This document shows positions 17,286-25,213 of a stretch of DNA of 33,295 nt, piece after piece (positions within the stretch are counted from its first letter, which is position 1; each line of letters starts with the position of its first letter). The DNA is from Verrucomicrobiota bacterium. Lineage in GTDB: Bacteria; Verrucomicrobiota; Verrucomicrobiia; Opitutales; Opitutaceae. Where the stretch lies: the NCBI GenBank assembly GCA_026398135.1, contig JAPLTN010000083.1:1-33295 (forward strand). The letters run 5' to 3'. Position numbers and translations under genes: made by a program. The notes under the pieces were generated by a model. The model was not told the DNA's origin, did no database searches, and saw only the letters and a program-made list of their open reading frames with translations.

Positions 17286-18103
17286 CCGTGGAGCCTCCGG
17301 TAAAGCCGGCCCTGCCAGAGGTTCATCGCCACCAGCAAGGTAAGCGCGAAGGCGAGGATCGCGGTGGCCAGCGCGGCCGCGCCCACGTAGTCGAATTCAT
17401 CCATGCGGATATAGATCAACAGGGCGGCGATCTCGGTCTGAAAAGGCAGGTTGCCCGCGATGAAAACCACCGCGCCGAACTCGCCCAGGCTGCGCACCAG
17501 CGCGAGCGTGCCGCCGGCGATGATAGCCGGTCTGAGCTCGGGCAGGATCACACGGCGAAAAGTCGTGAACGGCCCCGCCCCCAGACTGGCGGCGGCTTCC
17601 TCCAGCGCGGGCTCCAGATCGGCGAGCACGGGCTGAACCGTGCGCACCACAAAAGGCAGGCTGGTAAACGTCATGGCCAGCACGATGCCGGGAAAGGCGT
17701 AGGCGATTTTAATCCCAAATCCGGCGAAGAGCGCCCCGACCGGGCCGGCGGGAACCGTAAGGGTGGCCAGGGCGATGCCGGCCACGGCGGTCGGCAGGGC
17801 GAAGGGCAGGTCGATCGCGGCATCCAGCAGGCGGCGTCCGGGAAACTCGTAACGCACCAGAATCCACGCGGTCAGCACACCGAGGACGAGGTTGAGAAAG
17901 GTCGCAGCGCCGGCCGCCAGCAGGGTGACGCGGTAGGCGGCCAGCGCGCGCGAATCGCTGATGTAGCCCCAAAACTCGGCCCAGGTCAGACCGGCAGACT
18001 TCAGCACGAGCGCGCCCAGCGGCAGCAGCGTGGCCAGCGCAAGGAAGACCACGGTGGTGCCGAGCGAGAGGCCGAAACCGGGGATGACGCGGGGGCGGGA
18101 CAC
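17282..18103 (-). CDS. cysT: Sulfate ABC transporter permease CysT, set 1
   Basis: A 273-residue permease with about six membrane segments. It carries [13 protein letters not shown] at the N-terminus, the [18 protein letters not shown] segment and the EEAAASLGAGPFTTFRRVILP EAA loop, all typical of CysT/CysU. It pairs with CysW to form the membrane channel for sulfate or thiosulfate. The start is a GTG at 18103; the gap to the upstream binding-protein gene is 38 bases and holds a hairpin (18112-18133). Confidence 0.92.
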   Translation of the reverse strand: MSRPRVIPGFGLSLGTTVVFLALATLLPLGALVLKSAGLTWAEFWGYISDSRALAAYRVTLLAAGAATFLNLVLGVLTAWILVRYEFPGRRLLDAAIDLPFALPTAVAGIALATLTVPAGPVGALFAGFGIKIAYAFPGIVLAMTFTSLPFVVRTVQPVLADLEPALEEAAASLGAGPFTTFRRVILPELRPAIIAGGTLALVRSLGEFGAVVFIAGNLPFQTEIAALLIYIRMDEFDYVGAAALATAILAFALTLLVAMNLWQGRLYRRLHG

Positions 18104-18111
18104 GTTGGGAA

Positions 18112-18133
18112 GGCGGGGAGCGAAGTCCCCGCT
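18112..18133 (-). repeat. REP-like short hairpin, copy 3
   Basis: On the minus strand this matches the element at 135-156 at 20 of 22 bases. It fills most of the gap between the binding-protein and cysT genes. A hairpin here could stabilise the upstream mRNA and raise binding-protein output relative to the permeases. Confidence 0.5.
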
Positions 18134-18141
18134 CCGGCGGG

Positions 18142-19149
18142 TTAGTTGATGCGCTCGGCGGCGACTTCCTTAAGCAGGGTGTCCACGAGGGCGCCGTTGT
18201 CGAAAAACTGCTTGGTCACCTTTTCCCAACCACCGAAGAAAGCATCGACTTCGACCGTCTTTACCGGGGTCAGCTTGGCGGCATAACGGGCGGCGACCCC
18301 GGCGTCGCGGGGGCGGTAGTGGTTTTTCGCGACGATTTCCTGTCCCTGGGGGGTGTAGAGAAAGTCGAGATACGCCTTGGCCACGGCGGCGGTGCCGCGT
18401 TTGGCGGCGACTTTTTCCACCACCGCCACCGGGAACTCGGCCAGCACGCTGACCGACGGAGTAATGACCTGGTAGGCGGAGCCGGGCGCGGAAGCCAGGG
18501 CAAGGGTCTCGGCCTCGAAAGTGACCAGCACGTCGCCGATCTCGCGCTCGGTGAAGGTCGAGGTGGCGGTGCGGCCGCCGGATTCGAAGACGACGACGTT
18601 GGCCAGGATCTTCTTGGTCAGGGCGCGCGCCTGGGCGGCGTCGTTGTTAAAGGCCTGAAGCCCGGCGGCGTAGTAGGCGAGTACGGCGTAGCGGCCGTTG
18701 CCGCCGGTCTTGGGGTTGACCTGCACGATGGTCACGCCCGCCTTGGCCAGATCGGCCCAGTCCTTGATGCCCTTGGGGTTGCCCTTGCGCACCAGGATGG
18801 AATGAACGCTGAAATAAGGAGAGCTGCCGTGGGGGAAACGCGCGGCCCAGTCCTTGGCGACGAACTTGTTGTCGGCAAGGAGCTGCACGTCGTTGACCTG
18901 ATTGAAGGTGACGACGTCGGCCTTGAGTCCTTCGAGGATGGCGCGGGCCTGGCGGGACGAGCCGCCGTGCGATTGCTTGATGGTCAATTCGCCGCCGCCG
19001 GAAGCCTTGTAGGCGGGAATGAACGCGGCGTTCACCTCGGCGAAAAGTTCGCGCGAAATGTCGTAGGAGGCGTTAAGGATTTCGGTCTGCGCGGAGGCGA
19101 CGGTGGCGGCAAGGCCGAGAATGGAGAGAAGAAGTGGGAAACGTTTCAT
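18142..19149 (-). CDS. Sulfate-type ABC binding protein, set 1 (atypical site)
   Basis: A 335-residue periplasmic binding protein of the Sbp/CysP family, with a signal peptide at about 1-20 (ends ASAQ). Family landmarks are ILNASYDISRELF, KQSHGGSSRQARAI (58-71), [13 protein letters not shown] and EREIGDVLVTFEAE. Compared with the second binding protein in this window, two classical sulfate contacts of Salmonella Sbp are changed: the NPKTSGG serine is Gly149, and the binding-site tryptophan is Phe211. The VVTFNQVNDVQ loop also differs. It may prefer thiosulfate or another oxyanion. I chose the ATG at 19149 because it directly precedes the signal peptide. A tRNA-Cys gene lies 99 bases upstream. 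Confidence 0.9.
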   Translation of the reverse strand: MKRFPLLLSILGLAATVASAQTEILNASYDISRELFAEVNAAFIPAYKASGGGELTIKQSHGGSSRQARAILEGLKADVVTFNQVNDVQLLADNKFVAKDWAARFPHGSSPYFSVHSILVRKGNPKGIKDWADLAKAGVTIVQVNPKTGGNGRYAVLAYYAAGLQAFNNDAAQARALTKKILANVVVFESGGRTATSTFTEREIGDVLVTFEAETLALASAPGSAYQVITPSVSVLAEFPVAVVEKVAAKRGTAAVAKAYLDFLYTPQGQEIVAKNHYRPRDAGVAARYAAKLTPVKTVEVDAFFGGWEKVTKQFFDNGALVDTLLKEVAAERIN

Positions 19150-19248
19150 GGCTGCTAAGTGGAAGGAATCCGTGCCTCCGGAGTGTACCCGGTGGGAAAT
19201 GGATCGGACTGATACTTGGCCATGAAGAGGACTTCTCTGGCTGAAATT

Positions 19249-19323
19249 TGGAGGCGGGGGTTGGAGTCGAACCAACTCATGAGGCGATTGCGGCGCCTGG
19301 CCTTCCCACTTGGCTACCCCGCC
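19249..19323 (-). tRNA. tRNA-Cys (GCA) with C33, CCA encoded
   Basis: A full cloverleaf on the minus strand: acceptor GGCGGGG/CCCCGCC, TA at 8-9, D-arm GCC/GGC with GG in the loop, anticodon stem AGGCG/CGCCT, five-base variable loop, T-stem GTTGG/CCAAC with loop TTCGACT, discriminator U73 and an encoded CCA. The anticodon is GCA, and U73 plus GCA are the main determinants for cysteinyl-tRNA synthetase. The anticodon loop is CCGCAAT, so position 33 is C rather than the nearly invariant U, and 38 is U. G15 faces A48. The gene sits between cysK and a sulfate-binding-protein gene, in the same orientation. It may be a specialised or decaying extra copy; the genome's ordinary tRNA-Cys is not in this window. 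Confidence 0.9.
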
Positions 19324-19340
19324 GAAAAGATTCGGAAACT

Positions 19341-19368
19341 TATTTAACGCTAAGGCGCAAAGACGCAA
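19341..19368 (-). promoter_or_regulatory. Possible promoter for tRNA-Cys/sbp
   Basis: On the minus strand, TTGCGT and TAAATA are separated by 16 bases and end about 18 bases before the tRNA 5' end. The -35-like box lies inside the dispersed repeat at 19344-19424. This is a fit by eye only. Confidence 0.35.
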
Positions 19369-19424
19369 AGGGCGCAAAGACTAATCAAAGAAGGTTTCTC
19401 CGCGCCTCTGCGACTTTGCGTTAA
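19344..19424. repeat. Dispersed GCGCAAAG-type repeat with inverted ends
   Basis: TTAACGC at 19344-19350 and GCGTTAA at 19418-19424 bound a segment with three imperfect direct units of GCGCAAAG/ACGCAAAG and a facing CTTTGCG. This resembles the small AACGCAAAGACGCAAAG repeats I recall from many bacterial genomes. It fills the cysK-to-tRNA gap and can fold into an imperfect hairpin. Confidence 0.55.
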
Positions 19425-19444
19425 AAATCTGAATCCGGCTGGCC

Positions 19445-20422
19445 TCAGGCCTGGGTGTAGAAGTCGGAGATGTCGTCCGACTCGGCGCTCACGTCGGCGA
19501 AGAGCCAGGTCGAGAGGTAGCGTTCGCTGGAGGACGGAATGATCGCGACGATGGTCTTGCCCGCGTTTTCCGGGCGCTTGGAGAGCTGGATCGCCGCCCA
19601 GGTGATCGCGCCGGAGCTGATGCCGATGGGCACGCCGTCGAGGGTGTTGACCTGTTTGGAGACGGGGCCGGAGTCGGCCTCGGCCACCTGGATGATCTCG
19701 TCGATCACACCCTTGTTGAGCACGGCGGGCACGAAACCGGCGCCGATGCCTTGCAGCTTGTGCGGGCCGGGCTGGCCGCCGGAGAGCACGGGCGACCCGG
19801 CGGGCTCGACCGCGACGATCTTCACGCCGGGCTTCTTCTGTTTCAGCACTTCGCCGACACCGGTGATGGTGCCGCCGGTGCCGACGCCGGCCACGACGAT
19901 ATCCACCGCGCCGTCGGTATCGCGCCAGATTTCCTCGGCGGTGGTGCGGCGGTGCACGGCGGGGTTATCGGGATTGGCGAACTGCTGGAGAATCACGCTG
20001 CCGGGGATCTTGGCCTGGAGCTCCTCGGCGCGGGCGATCGCGCCCTTCATGCCCTTGGTGCCTTCGGTCAGGACGAGCTTGGCACCGAGGATTTTCAGGA
20101 GCTTGCGACGCTCAAGACTCATGGTCTCGGGCATGGTGAGGATGAGTTTCAGGCCCTTGGCGGCGGCCACGAAGGCGAGGGCGATACCGGTGTTGCCCGA
20201 GGTGGGCTCGATGAGGACGGTCGAAGGCGTGATGCGACCGGATTTGAGCGCCTCGTCGATCATGGCGAAGCCGATGCGATCCTTCACGCTGGAGAGCGGG
20301 TTGAAGAACTCCAGTTTGAGCAGGATGGTGGCTTGGGCGCCATGGGCGGCGGCGGTGCGGTTGAGGCGGACCAAGGGGGTGTTGCCGATGGTCTCGGTGA
20401 TGTCGTTATAGATGCGGGACAT
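19445..20422 (-). CDS. cysK: Cysteine synthase A
   Basis: A 325-residue PLP enzyme of normal CysK length that makes cysteine from O-acetylserine and sulfide. It shows [10 protein letters not shown] (12-21), the PLP lysine K47 in SSVKDR, the substrate loop TSGNTG (74-79), and the phosphate loop GTGGTITG. The C-terminus lacks CBS domains, so it is CysK rather than cystathionine beta-synthase. It follows cysA by 47 bases and is probably cotranscribed. No serine acetyltransferase gene is in the window. CACC directly precedes the ATG, with no Shine-Dalgarno. Confidence 0.96.
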   Translation of the reverse strand: MSRIYNDITETIGNTPLVRLNRTAAAHGAQATILLKLEFFNPLSSVKDRIGFAMIDEALKSGRITPSTVLIEPTSGNTGIALAFVAAAKGLKLILTMPETMSLERRKLLKILGAKLVLTEGTKGMKGAIARAEELQAKIPGSVILQQFANPDNPAVHRRTTAEEIWRDTDGAVDIVVAGVGTGGTITGVGEVLKQKKPGVKIVAVEPAGSPVLSGGQPGPHKLQGIGAGFVPAVLNKGVIDEIIQVAEADSGPVSKQVNTLDGVPIGISSGAITWAAIQLSKRPENAGKTIVAIIPSSSERYLSTWLFADVSAESDDISDFYTQA

Positions 20423-20469
20423 GGTGGGTGGGGGGAAATTTGGGCGGGGAGCGTGGAGGTGGGAGCGGT

Positions 20470-21558
20470 CTAGATGTCCCGGCCGGCGTCCACCACGGCG
20501 GGGGTGGCGTCGTCGGCGGCGACATCACGTTCGACGAAGGCTCCGGCGGGAAACAGGCGGATGTGGCGGAAAACCACGTGCGCCTCGTCGCCGGCGGCGA
20601 GGCCGAGCTCCTTCAAGCGCACACGGGAAAGCTCGGCGTCGATGGTGTCGCCGTTGTCGAGGCGCACGAGGGCGACGCGGCCGTAGTTGCCGGCCGAGAA
20701 GACGTGCTGCACCCGCACGCGTACGCCGTGTTCGCCTTCGTAATGGCGCTGGATGTCCACATCGTGCGGGCGCACATAGATCACGTCGGGACCCGCCCCG
20801 GGGAGCGGGTGGCCGAGGGCGGCGAAGCGGTTCACGTTGCCCAGAAACTCGATCACAAAGGGCGAGGCGGGTTGGTCGTAAACCTCCTGGGGAGTGCCGA
20901 CCTGCTCGATCTTGGCGTTGTTCATGACCACGACCTGGTCGGCCAGCTCCAGAGCCTCCTCCTGGTCGTGGGTCACGAAGACGGTGGTGATGCCGATCTC
21001 GCGCTGGAACTGGCGCAGCCAGCGGCGGAGGTCCTTGCGCACGCGGGCGTCGAGCGCGCCGAACGGCTCGTCGAGCAGGAGGACCTTGGGCTGCACGGCG
21101 AGGGCGCGGGCGAGGGCGACGCGCTGGCGCTGGCCGCCGGAGAGCTGGGTGGGGTAACGCGCGCCGAGGTCGTCGAGCTGGATGAGCTTAAGCAGCTCCT
21201 TGACGCGGGCCTGAATCTGCTCTGCGGACTGGCGTTCGCGGCGGGGCTGGACGGTGAGGCCGAAGGCGATGTTTTGCGCCACCGTCATGTGGCGGAAGAG
21301 CGCGTAGTGCTGGAAAACGAAGCCGACGCCGCGCTTGCCGGCGGGGATGTCGGTCACGTCGGTGCCGTGGAAGTCGATGCGACCGCTGCCGGGGTCGGAA
21401 AACTCCAGCCCGGCGATGATGCGCAGCAGGGTGGTTTTACCCGAGCCGGAAGGCCCGAGCAGGGCCACCAGCTTGCCCTCGGGCACGTCGAGACTGACGT
21501 CGTTAAGCGCGGTGTAAGCGCCGAAGGTTTTGGTGATGTTGCGGGCGATGATGCTCAT
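20470..21558 (-). CDS. cysA: Sulfate ABC transporter ATPase CysA
   Basis: A 362-residue ATPase. Walker A is GPSGSGKT (35-42), the Q-loop lies in FVFQHYALF, the signature LSGGQ is at 139-143, Walker B is LLLDEP (160-165), and the switch histidine is in VTHDQEEAL. The C-terminal third, beginning with [10 protein letters not shown], is a TOBE-like regulatory domain as in CysA. I chose the ATG at 21558 because the conserved [11 protein letters not shown] follows; the extension to 21630 is unlike the family. It is the only sulfate-type ATPase gene in the window and may serve both permease pairs. Confidence 0.95.
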   Translation of the reverse strand: MSIIARNITKTFGAYTALNDVSLDVPEGKLVALLGPSGSGKTTLLRIIAGLEFSDPGSGRIDFHGTDVTDIPAGKRGVGFVFQHYALFRHMTVAQNIAFGLTVQPRRERQSAEQIQARVKELLKLIQLDDLGARYPTQLSGGQRQRVALARALAVQPKVLLLDEPFGALDARVRKDLRRWLRQFQREIGITTVFVTHDQEEALELADQVVVMNNAKIEQVGTPQEVYDQPASPFVIEFLGNVNRFAALGHPLPGAGPDVIYVRPHDVDIQRHYEGEHGVRVRVQHVFSAGNYGRVALVRLDNGDTIDAELSRVRLKELGLAAGDEAHVVFRHIRLFPAGAFVERDVAADDATPAVVDAGRDI

Positions 21559-21602
21559 GGTGAAGTGGCGAGGAGTGAGTAGCGGGTAGCGAGCATGGGC
21601 GG

Positions 21603-22517
21603 TCAGGCGGTGCGGCGGGCGTGGGCCCACTCGACCAGGGACTTGAGGACGAGGGTGACGAGGGCGAGCAGGGCAAGCACGGAGGCGGCGGCGAAGGCTC
21701 CTACGAACTGGTATTCGTTGTAGAGAATCTCCACGTGCAGCGGCAGGGTGTTGGTCTCGCCGCGAATGTGGCCGGAGACGACGGACACGGCCCCGAATTC
21801 ACCCATGGCGCGGGCGTTGCAAAGGATGACGCCGTAGAAGAGACCCCACTTGATGTTGGGCAGGGTGACGTTCCAGAAAGTCTGCCAGCCGTTCGCGCCG
21901 AGCGTGATGGCGGCGTATTCCTCGTCGTTGCCCTGCTGCTGCATGAGCGGGATGAGCTCGCGGGCGACAAACGGAAAAGTGACGAAGACAGTGGCCAGCA
22001 CGATGCCGGGGACGGCGAAGATGATCTTGAAATCCTGTTCGATCAGCCAGGCCTGCAAAGCGGGAAACCAAGGTGCCTCGGCGTTGAGATACTGCCCATA
22101 CCAACCCTGTGCGCCGAAGATCAGCACATAGATCAGACCCGAGATCACCGGGGAAACGGCGAAGGGCAGGTCGATGAGGGTTATAAGCACGCTCTTGCCC
22201 GGGAAAGTGAACTTGGCGATGCACCACGCCGCCGCGACGCCGAAGACGAGATTGGCCGGAACGGCGAGCGCAGCAGTGATCAGGGTGAGCTTGAGCGCGT
22301 GCAGCCCGTCGGGGTCCTTAAGCGCGGTAATATAAGCGCCCAGACCGCGCCGCAACGCCTCGGCAAATACCGCGACCAAGGGTAACAGTAGAAACAAAGC
22401 GAGAAAGCCCAACGCAACTGCCGTGAGAGTGTAACGAACCCAGGTCGCATCGCGCGTGGCCAGCGGACGCACGGCGGAACCGGAGCTGCGGGAGAGAGAG
22501 GAAACGGCGGAGGCCAT
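21603..22517 (-). CDS. cysW: Sulfate ABC transporter permease CysW, set 2
   Basis: A 304-residue permease with about six membrane segments. The EAA-loop region reads [27 protein letters not shown], followed by [15 protein letters not shown] and [18 protein letters not shown], all CysW landmarks. The N-terminal 30 residues are a serine-rich cytoplasmic tail. It follows cysT by 25 bases and precedes cysA by 44, a standard sbp-cysTWA order apart from the M14-like pair inserted upstream. Confidence 0.95.
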   Translation of the reverse strand: MASAVSSLSRSSGSAVRPLATRDATWVRYTLTAVALGFLALFLLLPLVAVFAEALRRGLGAYITALKDPDGLHALKLTLITAALAVPANLVFGVAAAWCIAKFTFPGKSVLITLIDLPFAVSPVISGLIYVLIFGAQGWYGQYLNAEAPWFPALQAWLIEQDFKIIFAVPGIVLATVFVTFPFVARELIPLMQQQGNDEEYAAITLGANGWQTFWNVTLPNIKWGLFYGVILCNARAMGEFGAVSVVSGHIRGETNTLPLHVEILYNEYQFVGAFAAASVLALLALVTLVLKSLVEWAHARRTA

Positions 22518-22542
22518 GGCGTTTAGTGGATCGAAGTGGGCC

Positions 22543-23433
22543 TTAAACGGCGTGGTGGCGGCGGCTCCATTTTTGGAGCAGGTTGATGATCAAGAGCAGG
22601 GTGAACGAAGCCACGAGCATGACGACCGCGATGGCGGTGGCTCCGGCGTAGTCGTATTGCTCAAGCTTGGTAATGATGAGCAGCGGGGTGATCTCGGTGC
22701 GCATGGGCATGTTACCCGAGATGAAGACAACGGACCCGTATTCGCCGAGAGCGCGGGCAAAGGCCATGGCGAAACCGGTGATGAGAGCGGGCAAAAGCTG
22801 GGGGAAAATGACCCGCGTAATCGTCTGCCAGCGGTTGGCCCCGAGCGAGGCCGAGGCCTCCTCAAACTCCGGCTCCAGCTCCTCTATGATGGGCTGCAAG
22901 GTGCGGACCACAAAAGGCAGTCCAATGAAGGTGAGGGCTATAAAGATTCCGGGGCGATCAAAGGCCAGCTTGGCCCCGAGTAAACCGACCCAGTCCACGA
23001 AAGGAAAAACATCCGCGAGTTTGTGCACAAAGCTCGACCAAATCGGATCCAGCCAATGCCCAAGCCAGCCGTTGGGCGCGTAGAGCGCGGTGAGCGCGAT
23101 ACCGGCCACGGCGGTGGGCAGCGCGAAGGGCAGATCGACCAAGGCATCGACCACCCGGCGACCGGGAAACGGATAGCGCACCAGCACCCAGGCGACGATC
23201 AAACCGAAAACGCAGTTAAGCGAGGCGGCCGCAAACGAAGCCAGAAAGCTGATGCGGTAAGAAGCCAGCACGCGGGGCGAAAACACCGCGGTTTTGAACT
23301 CTTCCCAGGTCAGCCCCGATGTCTTGATGAACGCGGCGGAAAGCGGCAGCAGGACGATCAGGCTCAGATAGGTGATCGTGAGGCCGAGCGACAATCCGAA
23401 GCCGGGTATGACGGAGCGGTGGGAGCGGGACAT
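22543..23433 (-). CDS. cysT: Sulfate ABC transporter permease CysT, set 2
   Basis: A 296-residue permease starting with [12 protein letters not shown] and containing [19 protein letters not shown], the [28 protein letters not shown] loop and the [23 protein letters not shown] block typical of CysT. I chose the ATG at 23433 over an upstream in-frame codon because homology to the set 1 protein starts there. An extra stretch at about 120-145, relative to the set 1 CysT, lies in a periplasmic loop. Confidence 0.95.
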   Translation of the reverse strand: MSRSHRSVIPGFGLSLGLTITYLSLIVLLPLSAAFIKTSGLTWEEFKTAVFSPRVLASYRISFLASFAAASLNCVFGLIVAWVLVRYPFPGRRVVDALVDLPFALPTAVAGIALTALYAPNGWLGHWLDPIWSSFVHKLADVFPFVDWVGLLGAKLAFDRPGIFIALTFIGLPFVVRTLQPIIEELEPEFEEASASLGANRWQTITRVIFPQLLPALITGFAMAFARALGEYGSVVFISGNMPMRTEITPLLIITKLEQYDYAGATAIAVVMLVASFTLLLIINLLQKWSRRHHAV

Positions 23434-23499
23434 GAAGAGCTGAGAGCGAGGAGCTAGAACGGCAGAGCACAAGCCGGGAATGCCGGAGCTACACCGGAG

Positions 23500-24312
23500 T
23501 TAAAGATTGGGGGCATAGGCGAGGAAGGCACGGTATTCGTCGAGCAGGGTTTCCAGGGCGGTGACGGCGGCCTCGACCTGGCGATCAATGGGCGCGAGGG
23601 CGGGGGTTTCAAAAATGAGGTCAAAGGGACGCGGGCGCTGTGCGGCGGGCGCGGATAACACGCCCTCGAAGCAGGCCTCGATCTTGGCATCGCGTGCCTC
23701 CCAGCCGTCGATTTTAGGGCGGGGATCGCGCGGAAGGATGTAGCTGGCGGAGCGGAGCGCGGGCTCGAGCAGGGCCTCGTTCAAAACGTGTCCCCGGGTG
23801 TAGCCGTAAATACCTTCGGCGGTATCATCGGCATGCAGAGTGATAAGCCCGTGAAACCGGTTTACCGAAAGTTCGCGTTCCAGGGCGCGGATTTCCGGCT
23901 GGCGGGAGTCGCTCCAGAACTCCCGATTGAGATCCAGGCCGGCACCGTTGTGGCGGGTATCGCGCACGTAGCCGACGGGGTTGCAGAGCGGGTAAACCGC
24001 CAATTCATAACCGGTGGCGCGGGCCGGATCGGCGGCAAGGCGTTCCAAAAAGGCCAGGGGGGCGAGCACGCTGGCGGGTTCGTCGCCGTGCAGCCCGCCG
24101 AAGATGGCGAGGCGGATCGGATCATAAACGGCGGGCGGCCCGGTGAAGACGATTCGCGGGATCGAATACGGCACGCCTTCGTGGTCGAACGCGCCCACCA
24201 TGGTCGTTTGCAGGGCCGGGTGCAGCTCGCCCGCGAGCACAATGGGATAGAGCAACGCGTGGAGATCGCGATGCACCCGGGTCCTGTTCGGAGCGTGAGC
24301 GAGCTGCACCAT
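23500..24312 (-). CDS. M14-family zinc carboxypeptidase-like protein
   Basis: A 270-residue protein with a complete M14/aspartoacylase-type active site: zinc ligands H75 and E78 in GGLHGDEP, substrate-binding N129-R130 in LDLNREF, third zinc ligand H160 in TLHADD, and catalytic glutamate E235 in FETPA. There is no signal peptide, so it is probably cytoplasmic. Such enzymes release C-terminal residues or cleave amide-linked acyl groups. It lies between the sulfate-binding-protein gene and cysT, directly after a degenerate paralogue with a five-base gap. Its presence in a sulfate operon is unusual; trimming of a cysteine- or taurine-containing amide is one guess. Confidence 0.82.
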   Translation of the reverse strand: MVQLAHAPNRTRVHRDLHALLYPIVLAGELHPALQTTMVGAFDHEGVPYSIPRIVFTGPPAVYDPIRLAIFGGLHGDEPASVLAPLAFLERLAADPARATGYELAVYPLCNPVGYVRDTRHNGAGLDLNREFWSDSRQPEIRALERELSVNRFHGLITLHADDTAEGIYGYTRGHVLNEALLEPALRSASYILPRDPRPKIDGWEARDAKIEACFEGVLSAPAAQRPRPFDLIFETPALAPIDRQVEAAVTALETLLDEYRAFLAYAPNL

Positions 24313-24317
24313 GGATC

Positions 24318-25139
24318 CTAGATGTGCTGCCCGTAGGACTGATGTCGCCGATACCGGAGCATGAGTTGTTTAAAAATATGGGAAACCGCCTCGCGATAGA
24401 GCTCAGGCGTCCATGATTCGGGCAGGATAATCGTGAGCTCCAAGGGCGCCCGGCCCAAGTCCTCGCTCAGGGTCAAGGGACCGCTGGCGAAACCGTCCAC
24501 CTCGGTTTCGAAGCGCACCGGGAAGGGCTCAAAATCAGCGGAGGTGAGAAACTCTTCCCCCAAATCGCTGAAACGTCCGGCCAAGTCGCCGCGCAGACGC
24601 ACGGTGACCAGATCGTCGGTCGATCCGACCAGGATGGGAGCGGCTTCCAGCCGGACATAAACGTCGTAGGCGCGTTGCCGGGCGTCGCGGGCCAGAAGCT
24701 CGATCTCGGGCGACGCCGGATTCAGCCACGACTCGGCGGCGAGGCCGCGAACTTCTCCCGAAATCTGGCCGAGTACATCGACCAAGGGAAAAAAGGTGAG
24801 GTTGATGCCATCGCCCAAGTCGGGTGAGAGCAGCAGGCGCTCCAAAAAGTGGAGCACCGCATCGGTCGAGCGTTCGTCGTAGTGGCCGTAGCCGGCATAG
24901 ATGGCGACGCGCAAGGTCTCGTCGGAGCCGTAGGGACTCAGGTAGAGAAATCGCGGCACGATGTGCTGGCGTCCGGGCGTGGCGATGAGGCCGAGCGGAG
25001 AGGCGAAGAGGGCGGGCGCGCGCTCGGAGCGGGCATAAAGCCGGTGGAGGCGGGCGGAGAAGGCTTCGGTGCGAAGCACTCCCGAGGGCACGAACGGCGC
25101 GACCGTGGCGTGCTGATGGTGGGGATGGATGGATTTCAC
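24318..25139 (-). CDS. Degenerate M14-like paralogue
   Basis: A 273-residue protein that aligns with the next gene: IYAGYGHYDE here against IFGGLHGDE there, and FPLVDVLGQI against YPLCNPVGYV. H86 and E89 may still form an HxxE pair, but the Asn-Arg pair is replaced by LAAESW (133-138), the third zinc ligand by Glu165, and the catalytic glutamate region by TIILPES. It is therefore probably not an active peptidase and may act as a structural or regulatory partner of its active neighbour. The relationship is my alignment by eye. It is preceded by a terminator-like hairpin after the binding-protein gene. Confidence 0.7.
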   Translation of the reverse strand: MKSIHPHHQHATVAPFVPSGVLRTEAFSARLHRLYARSERAPALFASPLGLIATPGRQHIVPRFLYLSPYGSDETLRVAIYAGYGHYDERSTDAVLHFLERLLLSPDLGDGINLTFFPLVDVLGQISGEVRGLAAESWLNPASPEIELLARDARQRAYDVYVRLEAAPILVGSTDDLVTVRLRGDLAGRFSDLGEEFLTSADFEPFPVRFETEVDGFASGPLTLSEDLGRAPLELTIILPESWTPELYREAVSHIFKQLMLRYRRHQSYGQHI

Positions 25140-25149
25140 GAGGGTGAAA

Positions 25150-25199
25150 AAAGGGGGGAAACGCCGCCGCCGACGGTCGGCCGGTAAGCGGCGGCGTTT
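25150..25199 (-). terminator. Intrinsic terminator after sulfate-binding protein gene
   Basis: On the minus strand, a perfect twelve-base stem (AAACGCCGCCGC with GCGGCGGCGTTT) encloses a 17-base loop and is followed by CCCCCC and TTTTTT. It lies just after the binding-protein stop, within the operon, so partial termination would yield more binding protein than transporter. Confidence 0.75.
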
Positions 25200-25213
25200 G
25201 GTTTTAAGGGGGA

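Noticed and set aside
19150-19248. IscR/Rrf2-like site upstream of the first sulfate binding-protein gene
   Set aside because: The nearest candidate, ACTGATACTTG, lacks the AGT half-site and is not palindromic.
19344-19424. CRISPR-like array from the repeated GCGCAAAG units
   Set aside because: Units are about ten bases, adjacent and imperfect with no spacers; it is a dispersed hairpin repeat.
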